Shown in pieces: positions 48,201-60,200 of a stretch of DNA of 64,000 nt. Below the pieces are notes generated by a model. It was not told where the DNA came from and did not search any database. It was given only the letters and a program-made list of their open reading frames with translations. The position numbers were made by a program, and so were the translations under genes. The first letter of the stretch is position 1. Each line of letters begins with the position of its first letter. The DNA comes from Henricia sp. BOLD:AAB3569 (Eukaryota > Echinodermata > Asteroidea > Spinulosida > Echinasteridae). The stretch spans positions 3,162,001 to 3,226,000 of the forward strand of contig JBBELK010000024.1 of NCBI GenBank assembly GCA_037783545.1. Direction: 5' to 3'.

Positions 48201-51200
48201 TCACAAACATTGAGAAAGTGCGCATGCGAGAGGTTTTACGTGTAATTCAATGGGGAAGTGCCCAAAACCATGCAAATGAGGTGCCCAAAAGTATGCACGT
48301 AAGGTGCCCAAAATTATGCGCGTACGGCCTCCGTTTCCTATCTTGTTGTTAATAGATATCTGTGTGTACAAGTGAAGTCTGTGGATCTCAATTTGGACAT
48401 CTCACAATAAATAGCGCCACCAAGCATTTTTAGTCAGAGAGGGAAGTGCGGTCAACATCGGTGTATTAGTTTATTGCACAAACAATTTTGAATTTGATTT
48501 GAATGCGATTGAAAGTTGTATACTTTATACAAGATTGTGCTATTCAGGATTTGAAATGTCTGTATGTAAAAGGCTTGTTTTTTCTCATTTTGTCCACAGC
48601 CCGAGAACATTCTGCTAGTGTCACCCGATTCAGATGACCTCAAGGTCATTGACTTTGGCTTAGCCAGAGTGGTATCCCCAGATAGGGATGTTATATGCAA
48701 GTTTGGCACACCAGAGTTTGTTGCTCCAGAGGTTGTGTGCAAGCAGCCTGTGACTACAGCGTCTGATGTGTGGAGTATTGGTGTCATGGCGTACATCTTG
48801 TGAGTATAGACTACTTCTTAAATTTTACCTGGCTAAAGCCCGCCGCACACCTTTGCGATTTACCGGATACTTGGATCAGCGGACCACATACCGGAAAGGT
48901 GTGTGCTGAAACAATTCGACGGGCCGGTAAATCGCAAAGGTGTGCGGCGGGCTTAAAGGGCATTACGAAAAAGTATGTCAAAATACCTTTCTTGCTAAGA
49001 AATTTTTTCCCCATGAAAACGACATGAAAAGTCAAAACATTTCAACTAACTCTTCTGGCAAATTTTTATTTTTAATGCATTTTCAGTGTACTTTCACTGT
49101 GCTAATCTCCAGAAAATCATAGGGATTCCGTGGAAATTTTATTGTAATTTCAGTTGAGCAAACATTGGGTCTTGGTATTTTTTTCATCTTGTTTTAAATC
49201 GTCAAATTGCCACTAGACCACACATTATCTCTAATACTGTATTTACTTTTGGTCCTGAAATATTGCAACCTATCTACCATTATATCCTTGCCTCGTCCAG
49301 ATTGAGTGGAATCTCCCCTTTCATGGGTGAAGATGACAAACAGACATTACAGAAAGTCAAACGTGGTTACTGGGACTTTGAGGATGAGGTTTGGGACGAC
49401 ATATCACAAGAAGCTAAAGAGTTTCTCAAAGCTGTCTTAGTCATGGATCCAAAGTAAGAAGTTTTCTCTCTTTCAGTCTTGTGACTTTGCCATTAGTGAG
49501 GTTTTGCTCATAATGTAATGTAATGTAATGGTGGACACTTGTATAGCACACTTGTCTACCTTAGGGTACTCCTGGCGCTGTTGCCATTAACATTATCGCT
49601 GCCATCAGGAAATCACCAGAACCATTTCGCTTCAACTAGGTGGCTACCTGGCCAAGGCGCACAATCCTATCAGCAGTTAGATTGTGGCATTTCCCCTAAC
49701 AGCTCCCCAAATATCGCTTGGGTTGACGAGGCAATTGAGATTAAGTGTCTTGCCCACGGACACAAACACGTTGGCACAAGTGGGGCTCGATTAACCCATA
49801 ACCCTTCGATCACGAGCACGGCTGTGTACCTACTAGACCACATGTCTAGTGGGTATTGTGCACAATTACAGTGAACGATTACATGTGAACATAACTGTTA
49901 ATATTGATGAACACACTAAATTTGGTTTTCACTGTGTGACTCTACCTGTACATTTATCAGCATCTAACAGCTGATTTTTCATGCTTTCAGTTTCATTTAG
50001 ATATAACTCACTAAATTCAATTGATATTTATAGAAAATATATCAAAGAGAAACAAAGTGTACAAAATGTATATGAAGCAACAAAAACAAAATCTGCAAAA
50101 CATGTATCCATTTACATGTATGTGTGTGCAGCCAATAACCATTGTCAACATGTTCATGAAAACATGTGTGCAACAGTGTCGGGTTAAACAGGAAGTGCTT
50201 ATATCTGTGTCAGTGCGAAACCTTTTCAATATCCTTCTTGGTTGGATGTTTCTGGTACAAACAATGAAATCCCTTTCATGACATGTGCACAAATGAGGTT
50301 ATAACAAGCTCTCTTTTGTTCATCTCGCTATAGTAGGAAAGAATTTGGTCGATATTTTCTGTCTTTTGAGTACTTGCTTTTATCAGTATTTTGGTGGCTG
50401 TTTTTTTTATTTCCAGGAAAAGACGAACATTGGATCAGTGCTTGCAACTTCCCTGGTTGAAGGTATTCTTAAGACATAAATTATTGATGTAGATATCAAC
50501 AAAGAAAAGGCACACAATTTCCCCACTTTTTCATTGCACACAGAAGCTTTATGCAGTCATGCATAATAAAGCTAAATTGAATATTCTTCTGAAATCCATC
50601 ATCCTGTGTGAAAGTTATTATTTCTTACAAATTTTCGAGCGTAACCCGCTCCTCATCAGGTAAGACTGAATAATAAAGCTGTTGTGTGAATATTTTGATG
50701 TCAACTTAATTAGAAAACAAAATCTTCAAATTTTACTTAAACTGAAAAGTTGCATTTGTTGTTGTTGCTCGGTATATATCCAAGTTTTTAGGGTAAGAGG
50801 CAAGTGTAAGACTTGAGGCTGTGTAGGGGGTACCGGTAAGAAAATTTGCAGACACCCACTATATGGGGGTTGGGTGGAGGGGGTTGTAGGTCCTGTCGTT
50901 TTAGACTGTTTGAAATGTTGTGCAGTTACAAACCGTTGATACAACTTTCAGCATTTTGAATGTTTATTTTAAAGCAACACAGACTTGTACTATTATGTGA
51001 CGACATAATTTAGAATCCTCTATGATGTATAGATTTTTGTCTTATTTCAGTTTGATGAACGTCATGACCAGGGTGTTGCCAAACTCAGCACACAGAGACT
51101 TAAGACATTCAACTCAAGACGAAAATGGCAGGTAAGAATGGCACAGACATTACTTACATGATTGGTAAACTGTTGGTAAAACGGCGTTATTTCCACTGAG

Positions 51201-54200
51201 TCGAGAAAACTGCCATGTAGAAATTTCAGCCACATAGATGCAGTAATACTTCAGAAAACCTAATGAATCCATGCATGTTTTTTTGTGTGTGTGTTAATGA
51301 ATGGTAAAAAAGTTGTCTGCAGACAACTTTTAAAAGAATAATATGCTCTGCAGAATCGTGAAAATGTTGACAACATTGGACGGCCCCTAACTGTAATATG
51401 TTGACAACATTGGACGGCCCCTAACTGTAATATGTTGCTTTTTGCAACTCTGCACCATAAATCCTTTGAATAAATGAGAATAATCTTGGTTTCCAAACTC
51501 AGAAAGCTCTTACTGCCGTGAAGTCTGCCATGCGATTAAGACGTCTTTCCAGTATTGCTGCAAGTGATATCAATGCCTTACAGCAACGACGACTCCAAGC
51601 CAAGGGTCAGAGGTCAAACTCGGTCACCCTGGGGGATAAAGCCAAACCCCCACAGACAGACGATGGGGAAGGAGGGGACACAGGTATGGGGACTGGGTTC
51701 CTGGCATGCTCCTTTACGGATGTCGACCTTCAACTGGCTGCATGGTCCGATATTGATGTTGGTATCCAGCCTCTTCCTTGCATACTTGATGACAGTATGG
51801 GCACCAGTGATGCTGATGATGACTATGCATGTTTGATGGTCCCTCCCTTTAAAGCACACAGCACTTTGAGTAATCCCATGCATGGCACCAAAATCCACCG
51901 GAAGCCAGCGACTAAAGGTATGCAAGTCCTTGATGTAATATGTGATGCATGTGCCGTTTTGAACATTGCATGTCAGTTGGACGTCGGCGCATTGTGCGTT
52001 CGCTGTACTTGTGTGCATGATTTGTGTCGTTGTTGCGAGCGTGTATTTTGTGAACCTGTGCAAGATTTGGTTGGTAATTCGTCTGTGATTGTTAATAAAA
52101 CTACCCAAGCAAATGTGGACCTGATAGAGGAAAAGAGCCTCACTCATTCAAACTGTAGTGCAGACAAAGATGTGCTTTCTTCAGGTGTAATTAGTGGTTA
52201 TGCATCTCACAGTGCACTTTGGTATTTACAAGGAAAAATGTCCACAACTATGGAAAATATTGTGATTGTCAAAGACGCTGTTGAATTATTGCAAGGAAAC
52301 ATCAACGTGGAGAAAGCTTTGCCACTTAAAGATAGGACCACAATACATGTTGTAAATAGCTCAGACTTAACAATGGTATCGTGTGAACGAAAGTTTGCCG
52401 TCAACAACCACTTAGTTTTTGGGAATGATGACTACACTAAACCTATGATGACATTAGCTGTCTGCTATACGGAGCATGTTCCTGATTTGGATCTGGAAGC
52501 TGTTCCACCCAGCGAAGCCGCTGCTGATCTTGAAAACATGAAACACGAAAATGGAAAGGCGGAACATTTTACCTTTGACATTGGCGTTAATGGAGCAGTT
52601 GGGAACGAGAAAAAGACGGGAAAGTTAACCCATGAGGGAGCAGGGAAGACGATTTGTAATGGAGAGGAGGAAGCAACACAAAATGGAGTGGACGGGTCAC
52701 TAACTCGGGAAGAAACCAAAGGAAAAGTCGGCAAAGCCAACTGGGGCACTGATAAAAGCATTCCGTCTCAGTCAGAGCAAACTGATCCAGAATCGCTGAG
52801 TCTTGAGCTGAATATTCAGAAACAGGTGCATCCAGGCGTGGCCGCCTTCTCCAAACGTCAGTGGTCCAAGTCCAAACTAGTACTTCCATCCATGTTAAGA
52901 CGTATTCAGGAAAATCGATCATTATCCACTGAGGAAATACCTCCTGCTGAAGTCGCCACTGCCCAAAAAGAAGATGTAGATCACAACTCCAACAGTTCCC
53001 CAGCTCTACCCCGCAAGCTGTCCAACAAGTGGTCCAAGGAATCCATGGACTCAGTTGATTTTGAAGAAGAGGAAGATTTAGCGGAAGAAACGGCTTCGGT
53101 TTTGCCCGATATCATGGCTGTTGATTCTCGCCATTGTGCCGAGAAAAGACGTCGAAACAAGATAGAAGTTGAAGCACCTCAACAGCCTAAACTACTGAGC
53201 ATCACGGAACTGATGCTGAAACACAGCCGCGATAGCAAGAAGAAGAAAGACACGCAGTCAAATGGAAGCAGTCCGCAGAAACAAGACTCTCAGAAGCTCT
53301 CGGTAAATGACAAAGCTTCCAACTCAACTGGAAAGAGTGCAATCCTGGGCAGACTGAGGTCTGTTTCGTTTAACGCCAGCCAAGAACTGGAACTCAAAGG
53401 CCACTTAGATTTCTTAGTGTGTCAGGTTGATGATCGTTTAAATCTTGATCAGGTCCCAAAATGGTTTCTTCTATGGTATAATCGCTGGGTGCGGTTAATC
53501 GCAGGCATAGTCTTTGGCATGGTTATGGGGATACTTTGCCGCATTGTGTTTTGAGGGTTTCAAAAGTACAAAGTTGGATTCGCACCACCATTAGGCTTGG
53601 TGCCCTTTTTTGTTTGCTTGTTTTGTTTTGTTTGTAAATGAAAAACAACAATTGCTGAACTTGTTAGAGGATAAATCAAGACCAAAACTAGAAGAAGGGG
53701 TGCGGGGTGCGGGTGCGGGGGGTTCCATGGCCCCTTCAGACTATTACATGCATGAAAGTTCATTATTTAATTTAAATGCTGACATGTGTGCTATTGTTGA
53801 ATATTTGTGTACTTTTATAGCTGGCCACTATGTAATTTATTTTTGTGTGTAATCTAGACATCTACATGTATTTTAATACAGTACTATTAGATGTGTTAAT
53901 GTTTTGTGGTAGCTTAAAAGAGTAGCACATTGTGTCTACAACATGTAATAGTTCAGAGTGAAACTCAGTCTTTGTAGTCTTTGACATGAACAAAATGATG
54001 CATGTGCGTGTCTGCATTCAAAATGTTTATTTGCACATTTATTTCAATATTATAAACAGTGTACAGTGTTTCATATTTTTTTGTATGAATGTATGTATTT
54101 TTATAATGCATGTACTTTTGAAACTCACTTTAAAAATCACTCTGAGATCACTATAGACCGTATCAAATAGCCGCCATTTCGTGGGGCATTTTCTTTGTTC

Positions 54201-57200
54201 TTTGAGGACATGCATGGTTGCACATATTGTGCTGGCGGCTATTTGATATGGTCTATAAAATAAAATATATTTGAGCAGAGGATGCATTTATAAGATGGGT
54301 CATTGAAATGACATTACACTCTACTGCTATTCTATTGGACATACTAACATTTTTGGACATTTCATATTTGACTCGACAAGCAAGTAGTGAAAAGACACAC
54401 CAAAAATCAATGAATTATAGGGCAGTTGCTGCATAGAATACATGTAAATACTGAAATAAACAATAATAGTAAGGTAAATATAAATGTTAAATAAGGGAAA
54501 AGAAAACAATTCACTGACAATATAAAGGAGTGTTGCAACTAACGTAAACGAATGAACAGATCTAGAGTTATCAAAATCATAATACCGGTATGGGCAATTC
54601 CACGGTTAGTTTAACGTTACATATTTAGCCATTTACTTGTTCTGTCCTCTGTTACATGTATATCAACACGCAAGCCTGTCAGTTCTCCATTTCGGTACCA
54701 TCAATGCATCTCATCAACATCTGCTGGACAGTAATAACTAAAATTATTTAGCCCCATTTTGTGAATTGTAATAAAGATTTAAATCTTGGTTAGTAACTTT
54801 ACTTTTTTTTAACGTTACTTTTTTTGTACTCCAATTTTATATAAAAATATAAAATGCAATACTTTGCCCAGTTGTGCTCCCATGCACCACCGAGAGAAAA
54901 ATTTGGTTTATAGGAATTACCTGAGTGAGTATACCACTGTGCCTCATAGCTTAGCTGGTAGAACATCTGCCCGGTGAGTCAGGGGTCTTGTGGGAAAACC
55001 TGAGTGAGTATACCACTGTGTCTCATAGCTCAGCTGGTAGAGCATCTGCCCGGTGAGTCAGAAGCCTCATCACTGAGCAAGATTACTGCAAATAATGCAC
55101 TCAGCCTTAAAGATCGGTGTAAGACATTTTAAGGATACCCCATTGCATTCTTTGTACTAATTGCAATGAACTGGGTTTGAGCATGTAGTGAACAAACAGC
55201 ATGTGATGAAGCCTATTTGCTTGATATGATTGTTCTGATATGGATCGATGTTCCTTTGATCTAACCCAGCCTGCACTGTGGATTGAAGATGCCTCGTCCA
55301 GAATGGTAATCATTTGATTTGATTTGATTTCTAACCAAGTTGTAACCGATTGTGTGATTTGTCATCATTATTACTTGATTGAGTTTGATGTGACTTTGTG
55401 TCAGTCATACAATGCATTTTTGTGTTTTATGTGGTTGACCAAGAATATCATCAGTACATATTTCCACTTGTTTTCCAAACTTTTTTTTTAAATTTTTCGT
55501 TTGAAAGGTTTGAGATTTTCTTGACACCTCAACAAAAATACAACACATTGGTTCATTGTGAACATTTTATAAGAAATCTCAGATCTGCTTTTAAAAGCGT
55601 AGATCAAAACAGTGCTGCTGTCATGAACAAAATACATGTAAGGTTCCCACATGTCCTTGTCGTCTGACAATCTGCAATGCGATGAAAGTACACTTTTTTT
55701 GGAAACTATTAAAAAAAAGCGGTGCTCTAATTTCAGGCAGTGATTTATAATTTTTGGTGCTTTAATCAAGGGCAGTTATTTTGTGATAACTTGGACATTT
55801 CTTATATTTTTTTCCGGTTAAAATTTACTTTGGCCATAACATAATTCCCTGCTTATTCCCTTCAGAAGGCCCTCCGGTTTTCTCCAGTCATTTAGAGAAA
55901 GCCATCATCATCAGAGGCAACGACCTCAAGTTGACATGTCAGGTCAAAGGTCAATCTCCGACCACATTCACCTGGTACCGTAATGACAAAGAGCTTGCTG
56001 AGGGAAAACGTGTTGAGCTGACATCGGACAAAAAGGGGAAGGGATCATTGGTCATTTCAAGAATGGAAAAAGACGAGGAAGGAATGTACAAATGTGTGGC
56101 TACTAACCAGCATGGCAGTGCTAGCAGCTGTACAAAGGTGGTCGTCGTTGGTGAGTACTGTCTATTTACATATATTTGATTTAATGAGTTAACGGTAAGG
56201 GTCAAGTTTGGTAATCACCCTCCAAAGAAGTGACTGAATTTTTTTCTAAAAGCTTACTTGTTATCAAGATAGTAATGGTAGTAATCATCATATGAAATTA
56301 TTTCATTTGAAGTGCTCCCATTGATGAGAAAAATGTCAAAACTATTTGAATCACCATGAGCCATTTATTCATGCACAAGAACCATGGTTTGATTTTTCAG
56401 GTTTTCTGAAGTATTACTGCATCTATGTGGCTGAAATTTCTAATAGGAAGTTTTCTCAACGTAGGCTTTCAATTACCAGTGGAAATGATGCTGATTTTAA
56501 CACTTTACCAATCATATAGTTTACCTTTAAAGAAACGTCAATTCTTCTACCAAACATGAGCGCAAAACTAACAATCAACAGTAGACTCTTAACAATATTG
56601 AGTGCTTACCGGCTGTTTGTATTGGACTTAATTTTGGTTAAATTAGCAACAATCTCAATAAGTTTTACCAAAAAGAGAAAAACGAAAAGCCTTGCGGACA
56701 CGGCTTCAGTTGTATGTGCTTTTGTTCGAAGTGCACTGAAAAATGCAAAGTACCAAAGAATTACTCCTGTAATTTTTTCCATCTATTAGATAAACCAGAA
56801 GCTCCAACTCGACCCAAGGTATCTTTAGCTGCAGCGACAGAAGCAGTGGTGACGTGGAAAATCCCCGCTAGTAAAGTGACGATCACTGGATTCAGATTAC
56901 AGAGCAAGAAACAAGGTAAGTCTTGATGTCACTTGACATAGCAATAGATCCAAACATTGAACCGCTGATTGCAAAATTTAGAACGCGTGCACAAGTAGCG
57001 TGTTTTGTGTTTGAATATAACATGCGCGATTGTCACAAGCATTAAGAAAGTGTGCACGCGCGAGGTTTGACTTGTAATTCAATGGGAAGGTGCCAAAAAT
57101 TATGCAAATGAGGTGCCCAAACCAATACAAATGAGTGCCCAAAACCATGCAAATTACCCAAAAATATGCTGATGAGAAGGCGCGGTAATGCGCGACCTGG

Positions 57201-60200
57201 CTCCGTTTCAGTTCTAGCTTTTAATGGAGTTCTGTGCCCAGCACTGAGTACAGGCCAGACAATGTGTTTGTATTATTACACGCCTCTTTCTGATTCTCAA
57301 TCCTGACTGGCAAAAACGCAATTACATGAGGTTCACTAATATAGGCTAGTGCATGAAATCTGTTCCAGCATGAACTACATGTAGACGCGCGCCAAAACTT
57401 TAAGCATGCGAGTAATTTGTTGACTAGTGTTCCTCACTCAAAAACTAGTGACCGGTTCCTGAGCCCTTTGGAGGTTGCCAACTGTGTCAGTGAACAGCAA
57501 CTCCGAAAACTGAAGCTAAGAAGCCAAAAGTTTCCTGAGTGACAAACTGACCCTTGTTGAAATGCTGTTCAAAAGCCTACATGTATCAAACGCCTATTGA
57601 GGAAATGCTTTTGATCAAATTTAATGACATTTATATTTTTGGCTAGAGACATGTTATAAAACACATGGACTGGCATAATCCGGTTACCAGTGCATGTCTA
57701 TGTGTGGACTGTGAGTGACCACAAGAGGGTCCTATTTCCTTCGGCCTTCGGCCTCAAACACGACCCTCTTGTGGTCACTTACAGTTCCTCGGGGCGCATA
57801 GACGTACACTATTGACCTCATTAGCAGTCAATATGTGTGTACTATTGTATCTCTATAGATGACAGACAATGGAACCTCACAGATGATAGGATCCAGCAAT
57901 GCTTCATGCATGTATCTCCACTGCTACCATCGACCGAGTATAGATTCCGTGTGGCTTGTTGCACGGATAATGGCATTGGTCCATACAGTCGCTCCTCGGT
58001 CCCAGTAACAACGTTAGCTGTTGGTAGGTCACGCTCTCAATCTTTGTTGTGGATTTTTGCACAATGCTTTATAGCTCAGTTGGTATAGCATCTGCCTGGT
58101 GAGTCATAGGTCTCGGGTTCAAATCCCGATGAGGCCTACGTAATTTTTCTCTTATCCCATGTTTCACTTCAGTGGTGATTAAGCGCAATATCATATATTG
58201 CGTTCATTACTTTGCCCAGTATACCACTGTGCATAGCTCAGCTGGTAGAGCATCTGCCCAGTCTTGGGTTCCGGGTTCAAATCCTGGTAATATTATATGC
58301 ACCATACCAAATAATGCATTTATTACACATGCTACAGTGATTAATGTTCATTACAGCAGAATGTTCGTTATTGTGATTTTTCACTGTCCAACACTAGCGT
58401 CTTGTCCAACACTGGCGTCTTTTCTCTTTCTGTGTCTAGGTGCACAGCCTCTTAGCATAGATGCCATTTCTAAATTCCAGACATTATCAAGAAGCTGCAG
58501 TCTAGACCAAGATCGTAAATCATCCTCCAAGGAGGTAGTTCTTGGGAACTTTTCCGATGGAGATATTGAAGAGACTGTTGATTTAAATCTTAAGGACAGT
58601 CTGCCACAGAAGGCGTATGACTTCAACATTGAGATTGGCAGGTGAGTATCTGTGTAATCATTATTCATAAATACCCAAGACAATTCACCAATTCCTACGA
58701 GTCGAGAAAATGTCATATGGCCGGTCTTAAATAGACAATAAAGACAGTCCGGCCCAGGTTTAAATGCTTTCAAGATAATGAATTCCGTTTTAACCTAAAA
58801 ATCATGTAAAATAACTGCCCCCACCAAAATAATACTATTCATGGGAGGAAAACAGGAAATTTGCAATCTCCAATTTGGAAGTAAAAAGGTTGATGTAATC
58901 ACTGCACTGCTTTATGCAACTGGATAAATTAGTTTACCACACCTTTTGGGTTGTTGATATCATTGAAGGTATACTAATTGAGAGTGCGAAATTTCAGAAC
59001 GATATTGAAAGAAATATGACACATGATATGATATCAAAATCTTATCACCCATGAGGGAATTAGGGGGAGGGGCGGAGGGGGGTGGGGGATCCATCAAAAA
59101 AGTGATCTGGTCAAGCTCCTTATTACGTCACAGACCTTGGTCCGTAGTGAAAGAGTTAATGGATTGTTTTTTCTTGTATTTCATCTACAGAGGTAGATAC
59201 GCTGTAATGCGGAAGTGCTATAAATACACCACTGGCAAAGAACATGTTGCCAAGATAATGCTCTCCGCTGAAAAGCCAAAGAAGCAAAATCTCTCTGAGT
59301 ATGAAATCCTGAAAGAACTCAACCATCCAAACATCCTCCAGCTCCGTGATGCTTTCTTGACCAAGCGGTTTTATGTCTTAGTGACGGAGCGATACTACGG
59401 AGGGGGCGTTATGAGCTATCTCATACACAAGGACAAGTACACGGAGGAACAAGTCGTGCGATTGGTCAGACAGCTACTGAGCATGCTCAGTTATTTGCAC
59501 AAGAGGAGAATCGTTCATCTAGACTTGAGACATGATAATATTGTGCTGGAGAGTCGGCGACGGGATACGATCCGTGTCATTGATTTTGGCTCGGCACGGA
59601 GGATGGCGAAGGACGATGGAATGAGGATTAAAGGTTTAGATTCACTGCCGGAATTCATGGGTATGGAGTATTAACCTTTATCACGGTGTGTCCATCTTTG
59701 TCTTGTTCCCCATAGTACGCGTCCGGCACGATATCGGTGTGACTGCGTGCAATCTTTTGTTGTTGTTTTGGGAGAATCACTGTCTGTACTGCGCGTTGTC
59801 TTGATCGCGTCAGCATTTGTCATTGTGATACATACAATGAGCATTTTCATCACGGGACCACACTATTTTTCCTGCAAGCCTCGCTTTGGTTACGGTCATT
59901 TGAATAGGGAAAAAGGGAACATAGCCGCACCGCGATAAAGGTCTACTGTGAATGTTACCGCTCTTCATTTGATCAATTTTTGTTAACCACTTCGCCATGG
60001 GGGAACTGCATATACAGTTCTAACTGGAGTGTCTTGGGGGCGGTTATACAGAATTAGCCCATGAATTAGACCAGGGCAGAGCTGGTCTCTTATCTTGTTG
60101 GCTCTGGGTCAAGTCAGTTTTTGGTTTTTGACCTGTGACTTGACTCTAGAGAAAATGACTTGTGACTGGACTTGGGAAATAAGATTGATTTACGACTTGA

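Larger units (their letters stand above)
49454..51502 (+). other. Introns 13, 14 and 15 around two small exons
   Basis: Contain the reversed SINE at 49531, a fragment shared with 46100 (agaagctttatgcagtca near 50542), and a 35-bp tandem duplication at 51363-51432 (tgttgacaacattggacggc). Confidence 0.65.
53555..55865 (+). other. 3' UTR of the PK1-only form and/or intron before Ig7
   Basis: Holds candidate poly(A) signals, the small MITE at 54152 and two tandem tRNA-like fragments at 54935-55075. No other coding exon recognised. Confidence 0.65.
56151..57858 (+). other. Introns 17 and 18 around the first FN3-2 exon
   Basis: Apart from exon 56790-56915, the 56980 partial MITE and the 57713 hairpin, nothing recognised. 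Confidence 0.6.

Noticed and set aside
58072-58300. Two tRNA genes
   Set aside because: The A and B boxes are good but the acceptor stems do not pair and the shared flanks show a dispersed SINE family.
59051-59190. Upstream extension of the PK2 frame
   Set aside because: It is the G-rich end of repeat copy D; the acceptor at 59190 and the split Arg codon define the exon start.
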